From: Lumbricus rubellus | Lineage: Eukaryota; Annelida; Clitellata; Crassiclitellata; Lumbricidae | Direction: 5' to 3' | Length of the DNA stretch: 64,000 nucleotides | Assembly: GCA_945859605.1 (NCBI GenBank) | Contig: OX243824.1 | Location: forward strand, 2,613,297-2,677,296 | Shown: positions 18,004-30,262 of the stretch, piece after piece | Layout: every line of letters begins with the position of its first letter | Position numbering within the stretch: the stretch's first letter is position 1 | Position numbers and translations under genes: made by a program | Notes under the pieces: generated by a model | Database searches by the model: none | What the model was told of the DNA's origin: nothing | The model's input: the letters and a program-made list of their open reading frames with translations, nothing else

Positions 18004-19799
18004 CATGCATAGGAATCAATGTCCAATGTCTAATGATTTTCTGTAGATTGGCGCGAAGTCTGGACTGCTTTTCTGTTCATTCGCCGCGATTTCAAGCACC
18101 ATAGTTACGGTTACATTTCAGAGCGATTCGATCACCCTATTTCGCACGACTTTCCCTACGTTACTACGTATCTACAATGTAGGCCTAGAACATTTTTTGC
18201 TAATCGTGTGGCGATAAGTAGGAAGGACGTGATAAAATACGTAGGCCTACCATAGCCATCAATTTATTGAGCCAAAAGTAGGCTATACAAAGTAACATCT
18301 CCTCAAAGGCCAATTGGCAAAATAAGAACAAGTAATCTGTTGGTCGCAAAAGGGAACCCAGAAGAAATTGCAAAGTCCAGCTGGTTAGGGCCACCTATTA
18401 TGGGTATAGTTTGGTTTCAGTTCTTGGGGGTGGGACCAAAGTATAACTTGACCTCCGGGGTTTGGGCTAGCGCCGAGTGGGAGGAATTTGGGAGGGGTGT
18501 GCCCCCTCTCTAACCAGAATCTTTGTAAATATCAACTTTGCAATGGGAGCATTTTAATATGCAATCTTAACGATTTTGTTCTATTTCAGTAAGGATAAGA
18601 GTGGTCTTAGACTTCAGTAAATATATTAAAAATAATAACAATTTCTTATTGAGTCTACAGTCTCTTAACATTGTAGTGGTAGGTCTAACATTTCAAGATG
18701 AACATTGTCTTAGCATATTATTCTATTATTTCAAAGCTGATAAAAAGAGTGATTTGAGATTGCAATACTTATAGTTATTATTACAATAATAATTTCTTTA
18801 AGTATCATGTTTTAGCAACTCAATTCTGCTGCTGCTGGGCTATTACAATGAATAGCTCTAGAGTCTAGACCGTGGTGTAATTACTGATTAGGCCTATAAA
18901 ATTATGAGCTCACTCTTGTAGCATTGTAATTAGCTTATCCCTGTTGCACGAGACGGTCTTCTTGGATGGATTGCTGAACAGGACATAATTAATTAACAGA
19001 AATTGTTATAAATGGTGCACGAACTGTCGAGTTACTAGAATTGGGAAGCCATGCAGTAATGATGTTGTAACATTTTGTTGTAAAAAATTGTGTGTTGTTG
19101 AAAGTTTAAAAAAAATTACACCTATTATAAATGGGTAGGATATTTCCATTAACTGTGATAGTAAATAATAGCATCATAATCCTGATTTTTAGTATATTAG
19201 AACAGTTCATGTAGCACAGTAAAACAAACAGCAAAAAAGAACAATAATCATTTTATCAAATTTTCTGGGGGATAAATTTCATTTCGGGAGTGAAAACGTT
19301 TCCTTCCTCTGGAGGTGTCTACATGGATAAAAAATTTACCATTAGTGACAGAATAATTGGTTATGGACTCGTTATCTGGAATTATTTTTACAACGAGCCT
19401 ACAACATCAGTTAACCATCAAGTCAGTCTTCTGTCATTGAGTACTCAGGAGTAGTTAACGAATGTTCTACTTTCGAGAAAGCTCTCTCGGCTTCAGCACT
19501 ACAAACTGGATGGGTGGCCAATTTATTCAACATGATATGAACTGTGGGAAGAGCTACTGTAACGTAACAGCAGGACATGAATTATTCAAAGTCTCAGTTG
19601 CTGAAGAAAGATATTAGCATGTATTTCCAATGCCTTCTTTTATATGGCGCATTGAGTTCTGTGTAATGCCAAATGGGAGCCATGGCCGGATTTCCCCATT
19701 GATCCGCCTCAGGTGCCGTACTGCTAAGGACTGTGTGACTTCATTTTCGTAGTCTTGGTGTAGGGGAGGGGCTAGCGGCAGTCCTCTCACTAGTTTAGA
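18004..19799. other. Non-coding, probably intronic or 3' flank of the TRIM gene
   Basis: A/T-rich, with several TAGGCCTA palindromes (18180, 18242, 18889). No gene recognised. If the TRIM exon splices to the macro exons it is intron. Confidence 0.4.
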
Positions 19800-20225
19800 C
19801 CTATTTACACATCTTGGGTCAGCAGTATGCAGATGACGTCCAGACTTACACCCATTGTGTCCCTTCTAATGCTGTCGAAGCGGTTCGGGTAATGAGCGGT
19901 ACTTTGGATGCTCTAGAAGCATGAATGTCTCAATAGACTACACTTGAACCCATATAAGACAAAATTTACTTGATTGGGCACACGGCAGCAGCTTGCCAAG
20001 CTGATCTCTCTTCTCTTGCATCTGAATTTCCTAGCTTTACCTTTGCAACCACGGTTCATGACCTCGGTGTCCAACTTGACCAAGAACTCACTTTTGGTCC
20101 TCAACTTCACCGCCTTGCTCGAGACTGCTATTATCAGCTGCGCCAGCTTCGCACTCTCGTTCGTTCTCTTACGTCTTATTTCTTCTTCTTCTTTTCCTTC
20201 AGGCTTGAATTAATCCCTCAGATAG
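19800..20225 (+). pseudogene. CR1/L2-like LINE reverse-transcriptase fragment
   Basis: Conceptual translation across frameshifts gives the catalytic QQYADDVQ (TATGCAGATGAC at 19826-19837), a segment on polymerase-strand residues, then DLGVQLDQELTFGPQ and CYYQLRQLR, characteristic of CR1/L2-group polymerases. Several stops and shifts are present. A dead fragment. Confidence 0.7.
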
Positions 20226-20279
20226 ATGATATATTGGAAGGTCGTTAATATATAGTTTGTATACCAAGAATAATAGAAG

Positions 20280-20690
20280 ACTCGATATTAGTGGGCTTTG
20301 TGGTACTCCAAATTTAAATAATTTCCACCTTAATTTTTTTTGCCATTGAATTTGACTTGATATCGTCGATGCATAAGATAATCATTGAACCAGGAAGACG
20401 GATATAGGCTGCTGCCACAACACACGCTTTTCTATTTATTTTTTTAGTATATTGTGATTTATAGTAGCCTACCAAAATGCCTTCGTTAGATCCAAAACAA
20501 ATCCTATAGAAATTCATTTTTTCAATGGATTGAGTAATCTTATCATGTATAATTATCATAGACGTTGAGTGACCTGACCTCAAGTCGTGTTGAAAGAGAT
20601 GCATAATATTTGTTTTAAAGATGTAGGCTACATGTAGTTTCACAATCTTTGGTACATTACCTTTTCTGGTAGTTTTTTCTAGAAGTATGG
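20280..20690 (-). pseudogene. Non-LTR reverse-transcriptase remnant
   Basis: On the minus strand LFQHDLRSGHSTSM followed by HDKITQSIEK fits the RT region just before the first catalytic Asp; the following LDLTKAF is reached only after a frameshift. Similar in style to the fragment at 32040-32640. Confidence 0.6.
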
Positions 20691-20940
20691 TAATATTGAC
20701 TTTAATCGAAAAAATTGCCTCGAAGCCATTTCTCCATGTAACTTCAGCGGTGATTTAGTATTTTAGTTACAGATGACAATATTGATAACAAACCACGAAG
20801 TGGGATGACGGATGAAAATCTTCAGACCAAAACAAGAAGCGGGATCATTTTTCTTATACTTTTAGTGCAATAAATGCGATGATTGATGCAAATTACAGAT
20901 TGCAGGGGTAATGGTTAGGAGGGGCTAATTTGAAACATTT

Positions 20941-21371
20941 ACACCGGTCGGTTTGGGTCCACTATTCCGAGGGTCCACTATTTAGAAGGTCCACTATTCC
21001 AAACCCTACACCTAACTCTAACCCTAAACATAACCCTAGCCCTAAACCTAACCCTAAACCTAACCCTAAACCTAACCCTAAACTTAACCCTGAACCTAAC
21101 CCTAAACCCACCAGAACCCTAACCCATAACCCAAACTCTAACCCACCCTAACCCCAACCCTAACCCTAAAGGTAACCCTAAACCTAATCCTAACCCTAAC
21201 TCCAACTCACCCCAACCCTTACCCTAACCACCATAACCCCAACCCTAGCCCACTCTATTCCCAACCCCAAACCTAACCCACCCTAACCCTAACCACCAAG
21301 GATAACAAACAAAATATAGCGGATATTCGGAATAGTGGACCTTCGGAATAGCGGGCCGTTACCACACCGGT
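20941..21371. mobile_element. TIR-flanked element with a telomere-like core
   Basis: The outer parts are inverted: ACCGGT...GGTCCACTATTCCG on the left and its reverse complement on the right. The 300-bp core is degenerate CCCTAA/CCTAAA repeat (20999-21300). It looks like a MITE whose interior is telomere-like satellite, not a true chromosome end. Confidence 0.65.
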
Positions 21372-21583
21372 CCAGGGCGATGTTTGAGTTTGGGGGTTTG
21401 GTTTAAATCCACTAGAGTTCATCAAGTAATGTCATTAGACAAAAGGTACAAATTTCTGAAAGAAACACAGTAATGAAAGATAATGTTGAAAGCTACAATT
21501 TAGGTAATAGAAATAGATACATGTAGGCCTATACCCTAGGGAATAGAAATAGATACATGTATACCCTAAGTTATATAATTATA

Positions 21584-22402
21584 TCTATATAAATAAAAAT
21601 GAAACTTTCCAATAGTTCGGAACATGATCACGCCCAAAGTGACACACCGATTGTTATGAAACTTTTACAACACCTTCCATTCCGATAGAACAGTGATAAC
21701 TTATGCTTTTTTCCCGAAAAAACGCAACCTTTTCCACAAAAAGTGAACTTTGCAATCCGTTCGTCCGCCATTTGCAAGTTGAACACGTCCCTCACGGCTA
21801 AACGCTGTCTCTAAACACAGCAGACGAAATATGAATGAACATGAATGATGTCGCGTCCTGTGACGTCATAAGCGATTCGCGGCCTTCCCCAAAGCGGCCT
21901 TGACGGCGTGACGGCGGAAAGGAACGGAGGGAGCGGGACGAAGACGGTGGGGAGGGAGCGGAGGAGGAGGGGAGATGGAGGTCGAGGGGAAGGGCAGGGG
22001 AGGCCTTTCCCCAAAGCGGCCTTCACGGCGTGACGGAGGAAAGCAGCGGAGGGAGCGAGACGAAGACGAGGGGGAGGTGGAGGGGGAGGGGGAGGGGGAG
22101 GGGGAGGGGGAGGGGAGGGGGAGGGGGAGGGGGAGGGGGAGGGGGAGGGGGAGGGGGAGGGGGAGGGGGAGGGGAGGGGGAGGGGGAGGGGAGGGGGAGG
22201 GGGAGGGGGAGGGGGAGGGGAGGGGAGGGGAGGGGAGGGGAGGGGAGGGGAGGGGAGGGGAGGGGAGGGGAGGGGAGGGGAGGGGAGGGGAGGGGAGGGG
22301 AGGGGGAGGGGGAGGGGGAGGGGGAAGGGGAGGGGGAGGGGGAGGGGGAGGGGGAGGGGGAGCCTCTTTTCAGCCACAGCAACGCGTGGCCGGGTTCAGC
22401 TA

Positions 22403-22403
<1 letters not shown>
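21584..22403 (+). mobile_element. Non-autonomous Helitron copy 1
   Basis: Starts TCTATATAAATAAAAATG after a flanking A and ends CAGCTAG before a flanking T: the Helitron rules 5'-TC, CTRR-3' and insertion between A and T. A short CCAC/GTGG stem sits near the 3' end. The interior shares about 250 bp with copy 2, then a GGGGGA/GGGGA array (22060-22360) with strong G-quadruplex potential. Confidence 0.78.

Positions 22404-22436
<33 letters not shown>
22404..22436. repeat. AT microsatellite at the Helitron 3' junction
   Basis: (TA)n directly after the CTAG terminus. Confidence 0.9.
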
Positions 22437-22439
<3 letters not shown>

Positions 22440-22669
22440 CTAATAAATCTGTTGATCAATTATAGATTTGTGTACTGAATGACAATATATAACTAACATA
22501 ACATTAGGGCCTATATTATGTTGGCTATAAAGGCATTTTTGACTTTGTTTGTCCGCACTGAAGTCTGGAGCGCCTCTGAGTGGTCCGCCTAAATGAATGA
22601 ATAAGCGCTTCTATCTTTGAATTTATTGGAACACAGTATTATTTGTCATGTCATAATTTATGATTTCAG

Positions 22670-23188
22670 TTGAGAGACATGTGCCAATGGACTTGGGCTA
22701 TGTTGAATTGATCACACATTTCATGAAGGATGAATTAAAGAAGATAGAGGCAGGTTTAGTGGAATGTTCTGGAGGCATCGGCCCTTTGAAAGGCGAACCT
22801 GGATTCGTTATAGTAGGGAATGAATCTGGAGTTGGAAAGGCTGTAAATGACTTGCTGAAACTGGTTGAAAACATCTCGGCATATGATCATGATATTGATA
22901 GACCTGCAATTCCTGCTTATTTCTACAGTAGGCACGGAAAGGAAGTATTGCGTGGCATACAGGTCAGCCACAGGGTATCCATCCAACTGGATAACACGCA
23001 GAGCCGAGCTAAGCCACAGGCGATAGCTGGCGACGGTTCAGAGAGTTGTCGGGTGGAAGTGAGACCGGGGAAGTTTCTGATTCGGATGCGGGGAGACATA
23101 ACCAAATGCCACGTAGATGCCATCGTGAATGCGGCTGACGAGGATCTCAGACATTATGGAGGAGTCGCTGCTGCAATCGCCAAAGCAG
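22670..23188 (+). CDS. Exon: KH-like domain and first half of macro domain
   Basis: Acceptor TGATTTCAG ends at 22669, donor GTCAGT starts at 23189, and both ends are phase 1, so an upstream coding exon must exist. The first about 90 codons (VPMDLGYVELITHF ... VNDLLKLVENIS) resemble the KH-like modules of PARP14/DTX3L-type proteins. The last 45 contain RGDITKCHVDAIVNAADEDL and YGGVAAAIAKA, the ADP-ribose-binding start of a macro domain. Such proteins read or remove ADP-ribosylation, often in antiviral signalling. The upstream TRIM exon ends in the matching phase. Confidence 0.78.
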
Positions 23189-23548
23189 GTCAGTTTCTGT
23201 TCTGTGGTAATTAATTGGTCAGATTTGATGGTCAGAGAGCAGACAAAAATAATGCACTTTCTTTTCATTCACGTATTGTTTAAAAAATCTTTAGGCCCTA
23301 TTTTAAAGTCTTTCTTTATTTCTGGCTTAAGTTTTATAATTTCTGCAGCTGGGATGAATTTGAAAAAAGATTATGACTGGTATTAAAATGAGAATGACAC
23401 TTTTCCGGGATAGGGTTGGTTTTCTGGTTTTTGTTTTGTTTGTATTGTATGTAGGCTATTTTTGACTTCAATTGTCTTATTCGTTTCATTTGTTAAGACA
23501 TTTCGCACGCGATACTAAGCTTAGAGCGTTTTTTTAACGTGTTTGCAA

Positions 23549-24044
23549 TTGGACCTAGCCTTGAGGAGGATTGTTGGACGCGCATTAAATTTGAAGGACG
23601 ACTTTTGCCGGGACAGGTGTGCATTACAAGAGCTGGAAAGCTTCCATGTAAAAGGGTGATTCATGCAGTTGAACTGTGGAAAGGCGCATGAAGAAAGCAC
23701 TCTGGCCCTGGCGGTTGAAAACTCATTAAGTGTAGCTAACGATGAAGGACTAAAGAGCATCGCAATACCTTCCATCAGCACTGGAATATTTGGCTTTCCG
23801 CTCGGTCAGGCAACTGACATCATTGTGGACGCAGTCAATAATTATCTTGTCATGAATTCTTCGACAACAGTACGTGAGGTTTTCTTCATTGACAACGACG
23901 TGCGAGCTGTTGCCAGCCTAGACAAGAAACTGCGAACCATTCAGATCGAAATGCCGAATGAACGCACAAAAGGCAAAATATGGGATAGATTGGTTGCAAA
24001 GTCAACACAGAATCTGCACCCACAACCCAACACTAATCAAGGAG
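23549..24044 (+). pseudogene. Exon: second half of macro domain, damaged
   Basis: Clear macro-domain continuation: GPSLEEDCW, VCITRAGKLPCKRVIHAV, then SIAIPSISTGIFGFPLGQAT and a VFFIDND strand; the donor is GGAG then GTATAT at 24045 (phase 1). Two lesions are visible. The acceptor required by phase and homology would end at 23548, but the bases there are AA, not AG. Near 23673-23682 the frame must shift (net +1 or -2) to go from the VIHAV part to the HEESTLALAV part. It may be a pseudogene exon or carry assembly errors. Confidence 0.7.
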
Positions 24045-24239
24045 GTATATGTATTCTGCTTCTACTGTATTCTGTTTCGTGTATAATTCCATCTGCATTA
24101 TGGCAGTCGAATCCTAGTTAAACGCAGCCAATGATCGATGCAGTGGCGGAGCTAGGTTTTCATGAGTCCGTGTGCAGAGGACCCACATGGGCCCCTGCTT
24201 GGTCTTGTAAGGCCAATCTTTAATTAATTGAGTTCTTAC

Positions 24240-24885
24240 AAATTTTGCGACCCTGATTAATCAATGGCAATAATTTGCTATTAGGCCAACGTGCCATTCG
24301 GCGATCTGTCTCTTTGTCGATTTTTCCTCTATGGTCCATGCCTTCATTTGTTCTCGCATTGACTACTGTAACTCATTACTCATTTGGCTACCTCCGCCTT
24401 GCTCCTCTCCAATCGGTACTTAATGCATCTGCTCATTTGATTTCTCGCCTCCCTCGTTTCTCTCACATTTCGGCTTTCATGACTGAGCACCTTCACTGGC
24501 TTCCTTTGACTGCCCGGATTCAATATAAAATTCTTCTCACCTATGAGATGTTTTTGGGTCTAGCGCCTCGCTACCTTTGTGATCTCATTAGCAAGTCTTT
24601 CTCAGCTACCGTTGGCCGTCCTCGCCGCTCTTTAGACCGTCATGATCTTCTTGTTCCACGATCTCGGACTGCCACAGTCCAACACCGCGCCTTTGCCTCT
24701 GTCTGCCATTTACTGTGGAATGGCCTTCCTACTGTTATTCGTGCTCAGATTTTATATGGAGGCTTTACTTTTTTCGGCCAGATGTCTTAAGGCTTTTCTT
24801 TTTCCAGGAGTTCTTCGCACTGGGAGCGCCTCTGATTAGGTTGTACTGTGAGAGGCGCTTTATAAATCCCAAAATAGAATAGAAC
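24240..24885 (+). mobile_element. 5'-truncated CR1/L2-like LINE 3' end
   Basis: Encodes the polymerase C-terminus, including LQSVLNASAHLISRLPRF and HLHWLPLTARIQYKILL, then GLAPRYLCDLI, with frame breaks toward its start. The 3' UTR ends in the GAGGCGCTTTATAAAT tail and AATAGAATAG short repeat typical of the group. It lies in the intron after the macro exon, same strand. Confidence 0.75.
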
Positions 24886-25015
24886 AGAATCGGTACGAGA
24901 AACTGTCGGCTGGACTTTTCGTGTAGCCAACGCGTAGGAATTCGACTGTGGTGACTTGTGTATCTCGAGCGGCGTTTTGCCTAAGGATGACTCTGTCGTG
25001 ACGTTACCATCAATA

Positions 25016-27020
25016 CTGCCGTCATAAGGAAGAACCACGTAACTCAAAATTTGGCCGTTTTGAGTTAGATGCAGATTCTGCATCTATTAGTGGTCCTACA
25101 CCTTGGAAAAAATTGAGAAACTCCTATCTCGATTCCTTCACAGGGAACCAGCGTGTGTAAAAAACACGTATCTCCAGAAACCGCATGTCATCATAAGGAA
25201 GAACCACGTATCTTGAGTTACGTTGTTTTTGCTTAGTATGACAGTATGTATTCCCAGATACGTGCTAAGCAAAAACCACGTATCTGCAATTTGCGTTGTT
25301 TTTTATTAATCTTTTATTCATATTGGATTGATCACATTAAAAGAGGTGTTGAAAAGACACCTCAGCAAATATCATCTGTTTGAAATAATAACGCCTGATA
25401 GATGTACAAACTGGTTTTGCTGCTGTGAAAACTGGTCTCATACTTTGTAAACTTGTTTCGTATATCTTAAAATGTTACCTGAGTACCGTATAAATTGGTT
25501 TTACAACTGTACAAACTGGTTTCATATCGTTTGTAGTAATGTTTGATAACTAGATAGACTGGCTTCACAGCTGTTCAAACTGGTTTCAGATCTTCAGAAT
25601 GATGCCTGATAGCTGTAAACCTGGTTTTACAGTTATACAAACTGGTTTCACATGTTTGCAAGCTGGTTTAGTATCTTTAAATGTATCTGTCAGCTGTACA
25701 AGCTGGTTTCCAGCTATACAAAAGTTTTTGTATCTTTTAAACTAGTGTATGATGGCTGTACAAACTGATTTCGCAGTGTATAAACTGGTTTATAGTTGTC
25801 TAAACTGGTTTTGTAATTTTTAAAAGGTTGCATGAGAGCTGTGCAAACTGGTTTCACAGCAATACAAACTGGTTTCGCATCCTTGAAAATGATTCCTGAT
25901 TGCTTTGCAAACTGACTTTACAGCTGTACAAACTGGTTTATTATCTTTAGAATAGTAGTTTCTTATCCTTAGAATAATGCCTGATACCTGTACAAACTGG
26001 TTTTACAACCGTTCAAACTTGTTTCATACAAAGTGCAAACTGGACTCCATATATATCTTTTAAAATAATGTCTTATATCTGTACAAACTGGTTTCACAAA
26101 CTGGTTTCGCATCTCAAAAAATAATGCCTGACAGTTGCACAAACTGGTTTCGCTGCTGTAAAACTGGTTTTATAGTTGTGCAAACTAGTTTCATATCTTC
26201 GAAAATGTTGTATGAGAGATGTTCAAACTGGTTTTACAGAAATACAACTGGTTTCTTTTATTTAGAGTAATGCCTGATCGCATCGCTGCACAAACTGGTT
26301 TCATACTGTACAAACTGGTTTCATATCTTTCAAAATGATGCATGATAGCTGTGCAATTCGATTTTTGCAGCTGTACAAATTGGTTTGGTCTTTTAAATCT
26401 ATCTCTAATAGCGGTGAAACTGATTTCATCATTGTTCAAACTGGTCCCACGGATGCACAAACTGGTTTCATATAATTTAAAATGCTTGCATAACTGAACA
26501 AACTGGTTTCACATCTACAAAATCTGGTTTCTTATCTTTTAATATTATGTTCGGTGACTGTACAAACTGGTTAACACCGTTGTACAGACTGGTTTTTGTA
26601 TATTTAAAATAGTGCTTGAAAGCTGTACAAACTGGTTTCACAACTGTACAAACTGGTCTTACAGTTGCAAAAACTGGTGTAGACTCTATTAGAATAATAC
26701 CGGATTTATGTTGAGTAAATTTCTTAATTGTTCCACAATTATACACGATTTTACGCAGATACGTTGTTTTTGCCATTTATGGATCACAATCGCCGGTCTG
26801 TAATGCTAAGCAAGAACACATTAACTGACATTTTTCACATTTACGAGCAAAAATATTTAAATTTCTTTTTTTCATAAAAATGGTTGATTTTTTCTAGATT
26901 TATTAGTTTATAGCGGAAAAGAATAGAATTTTTTTCCACTTGGCAGAAAAGAATTTAGTCTTTTGCGTTTATCTCAAAAATAGGTTTTTTGAGATACGTG
27001 GTTCTTTCTTATGACGGCAG
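25016..27020. mobile_element. 2.0-kb TIR element with a minisatellite core (element 1)
   Basis: Inverted termini starting CTGCCGTCATAAG, about 35 bp with few mismatches, flanked by AATA on both sides (25012-25015, 27021-27024). The interior (about 25380-26700) is a degenerate minisatellite whose recurrent core is GTACAAACTGGTTT, dozens of copies. Subterminal blocks of GCTAAGCAAAAAC and its complement recur. No transposase. Same design as the element at 51064. Confidence 0.75.
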
Positions 27021-27186
27021 AATAGGCTTGAGCTATATGAGTGGGCGCCGTTGATGGCTGCCAGATTTGTCTTGTATTTGTTTTTTATGTGTCATGTTTT
27101 TTTAAACTTGTAAACCAGAGTGCGTTTTGCAGCTGGTACACTAAAGAATATACTTACTTACTTATTTACTTACTTTATATTTAATA

Positions 27187-27806
27187 CTAGCTGAACCCGG
27201 CCACGCGTTGCTGTGGCTGAAAAGAGCCTCCCCTCCGCCTCCCACTCCCCCTCACCCTTCCCTCCCTTTCCCCCTCCCCTCCCTCCCCTCCCCCTCCCTC
27301 TCCCCTCTCCTTCCCCTTTCCCTCCCCTTTTCCTTCCCCCTCCGTCCCTCTTCCCCCTCCCCCTTGACCTCGACCTCCCCTCCCCCTCCGCTCCCTCCCC
27401 ACCGTCTTCGTCCCGCTCCCTCCGCTCCTTTCCTCCGTCGCACCGTCCATTCCAAGCCCAATAATGATTAAAGGCCGCTTTGGGAAAAGGCCTCTTTGGT
27501 AAATTAATCGCGGCTCGCTTATGACGTCACAGCACGCGACCTCATTCATGTTTCGACTGCTGTGTTTTGAGACCGCGTTTATGAAATCTGGCAGCCGTGT
27601 GGGACGTGTTGAATTTGCAAATGGCGGGCGAACGGATTGCAAAGTTCACTTTTTGTGGAAAAGGTTGCGTTTTGTCGGGTGAAAAAATCTTAACACACGG
27701 TTGTATGGGAATGGAAGGTGTTGTAAAATTTTCAAAACAATCGGTGCGTAACTTTCAGCGTGGTGATGTTACGAACTATTGAAAAGTTCATTTTTATTTA
27801 TATAGA
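27187..27806 (-). mobile_element. Non-autonomous Helitron copy 2
   Basis: On the minus strand it starts TCTATATAAATAAAAATG (flanking A) and ends CAGCTAG (flanking T). The first about 250 bp match copy 1, including CCACAAAAAGTGAACTTTGC. The interior is CCCCTC-rich on the + strand (27230-27430). It lies in the macro-gene intron. Confidence 0.78.
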
Positions 27807-28105
27807 TTATTTGTTCTAATGGCTGTATGGCAGACTCGATATATCTAAACATGTTAGAGCACAATCTCAGAAACAAAGGCTGGCGATTCTAGAAGTTCAG
27901 TCTTTACGATCTATCTATCAATCTGTCTATCCATAAGTCAAACAATGAATCAATGATCAATCAGTCTGTCAGTCAGACAGTCTTTATGTCTGTCCATCCA
28001 TCCATCCAGCCATCTGTCTGTCTGTCTATCTATCTATCTGTATATTGTTCGCTATTTGTGCTACTCTGTCTGTTCTAAATTCATGAGCATTTGGTGCTTT
28101 TTCAG

Positions 28106-28431
28106 ATTTAATTGGGAGCAAAGGACATTTTCTCAGGAACTCCCAGGACGACATTAATCCTGTGGATAATGATGAATTTTCAGAAGACAATGCTGGTGCG
28201 AGACATAGAACGAGAACAGTTGCCGATCCGTTTCAGCCGTGCGAGGAACAACACGAGGAAAGACATCCGCAGCATTTGAGTCGAATCATTCTCTCGATCT
28301 ATGCGCTGTCTAAGAAAGCGATCGATGACGTTATAAAGGACATCGAAGAAGTCACCAAGGAATACATCATCGACAAAGTCCTCCAAAGTCCGCAGGATCA
28401 AGAGAACATCGCCAAGCTCAGCATGGAACAG
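28106..28431 (+). CDS. Exon downstream of macro domain (PARP14-like helical region)
   Basis: Acceptor TTTTTCAG ends at 28105 and the exon enters in phase 1, matching the donor at 24045; donor CAG then GTGAGC at 28432, phase 0. It encodes an acidic linker (DNDEFSEDNAG), then SRIILSIYALSKKAIDDVIKDIEEVTKEY, typical of the helical KH-like region after macro domains in PARP14-type proteins. No frame lesion here. Confidence 0.65.
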
Positions 28432-28920
28432 GTGAGCCGCACAGAACGATCTTTTTGAAGACAAATCTGCCTTAGCCTGTCATCTGCCTGTCATGCAGGA
28501 TATTCTTCATTGACTTCCTTTCCCTCAGCGGATGACATAACGGATCTTTGCATTGGTAGGGCCTATAGCATTGCATTGGGAGTTCAGCTCCCCATACCTG
28601 CGAGAACTTTGCTGTTCTGCCTTGAATGTCCAGTGCCGAGGTTCCCTTCCTTCATCTGTTCAGGCCGAGCTTCTTGTCCCGGCAACAAGGCACAAGGCAA
28701 CGCCGTGTTTTCTCAGTCGGTGGCCCTGACGCTAGAATGGGAATGCCCTGTGGTGCTTCATCTAGTGCTCAAGGATCACTCCATCATGTTTTTCTCTAGC
28801 CATAAGACTCCTTTTAACCATGGTTGTGTCGGAAGTGTTTCCGAGTAGATCGTCTTGAAGGTCGCTATATAGATACTCGGATACTCCTAATAAATGAATA
28901 AACAAATACCAGAACCCTTG

Positions 28921-29336
28921 GTTCTGTATGGGTCATAAACATGGACAATGAGAAAGGATGACATAAGAAGAATGGAGGCTTTCGAAATGTGGATTTGGCG
29001 GAGAATGAAGCGTGTCAGCTGGAGGGAGCACAAGACGAACGAAGAAATACTGCAGATGGTGGGAGAGGAAAGATCAATGCTGGAGACAATAAGGAGACGA
29101 CAGAGAAACTGGATTGGCCACATCATGAGGAGTGACACCATAGTACGAGATATCATCGAAGGAAGATTGGAGGGGAAAAAGACAAGAGGAAGACCAAGAA
29201 CAATGCTACTGGACTGGATGATGACAAAGGACGGTTACAGAGGGCTAAAGATGGATGCACAGAACAGATATGCATGGCGTCATTGGACATATGAACCTGC
29301 CTGACGGCAGAGAACCAAAGAAGAAGAAGAAGAAGA
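28921..29336 (+). mobile_element. 5'-truncated RTE-type LINE with target-site duplication
   Basis: Contains the last about 118 codons of the same polymerase as at 57996-59876 with few differences, ending in CGGCAGAGAACCAAAG and a (GAA)n tail. Flanked by AGAACCCTTG at 28911-28920 and 29337-29346, a 10-bp target duplication. It lies in the last intron of the macro gene. Confidence 0.88.
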
Positions 29337-29379
29337 AGAACCCTTGACCATTTGAATGGATGTTTAGCTTATAAGGAGT

Positions 29380-29600
29380 TTGCGGTAGTCTAGCGGTCAG
29401 CATGCTTGACTGTCAACAGATAGGTTGAGGGTTCAGATCCGTGTCAGGGCAGATATTAATTTGCAGATTTCTACTCCACCGACACCCCTATAACTTATTT
29501 GACTATAATGAGTAGGCCTACCCTGGCCATTCACTGTCAGACCGTGTTCATGGGCAGATGAGACAGCGAGGGAGAGGACTGCTTACATGCCCATTGCCCT
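29380..29600 (+). mobile_element. tRNA-derived SINE
   Basis: Pol III A box TAGTCTAGCGG (29386-29396) and B box GGTTCAGATCC (29430-29440), spaced as in a tRNA, but with no complete tRNA fold and a non-tRNA body downstream. The 3' limit is approximate. Confidence 0.65.
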
Positions 29601-30262
29601 GGTACATGAAAATTGAAGTTGCTAATACTTCATTTGGACGTCTGCTTCTTGGGGCGAAATTTGGCTCTTCTAATAAGTCATTATCTGGTGCATGTTTTTA
29701 TTTAATTGTTACTGTTTTAATTTGATCACTACTGTTTTCACTTGGTGGTTACTGCTTTTATTTTATGATTACTTTTTTATTAGATCTTTTCTAATTAGTT
29801 GGCTTGTTACTCATTTTATTTGATCATTACTGTTTTGATTTTGATCAAGACTTAGTGTCTTTGTCATTGCCCCTTACAGTCGCTGCCCACATCTCTTCAT
29901 TTGGTCAAAATTGAATGTTTATTTTATTTTTTATTTCTCTGTATTGTAACAGGATAAACATACAATGTAATAATAATACAATTAAAAGAATTTCTGGATG
30001 ATACAACGGATTTCTGGGATGACTAGAACAGGTCAGGATCCGGTGAAGAAGATTATGCCTTGACCTTGAAATGTTGAGTTGTCATTATCATCATTCTCCT
30101 TAACGTGCGGGATGCATATTGCATAACCGACTTGAATAGCTCTGCTATTTGATCACGTTTCCCGTTCAGCTCGTTAATGCTAAGTGTATAATTTTAGTAA
30201 TGATTAAAAGATGTTTCTTATTTCTCCTTGTTGATAATCAATTTCGTGTATTTTCTTTGCAG

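Noticed and set aside
20999..21300. True chromosome end
   Set aside because: The repeats are degenerate, only 300 bp long and enclosed by inverted termini with normal sequence on both sides.
21810..22440. Pro/Ser- and Gly/Glu-rich open frames
   Set aside because: Pure translation of the GGGGGA array inside Helitron copy 1.
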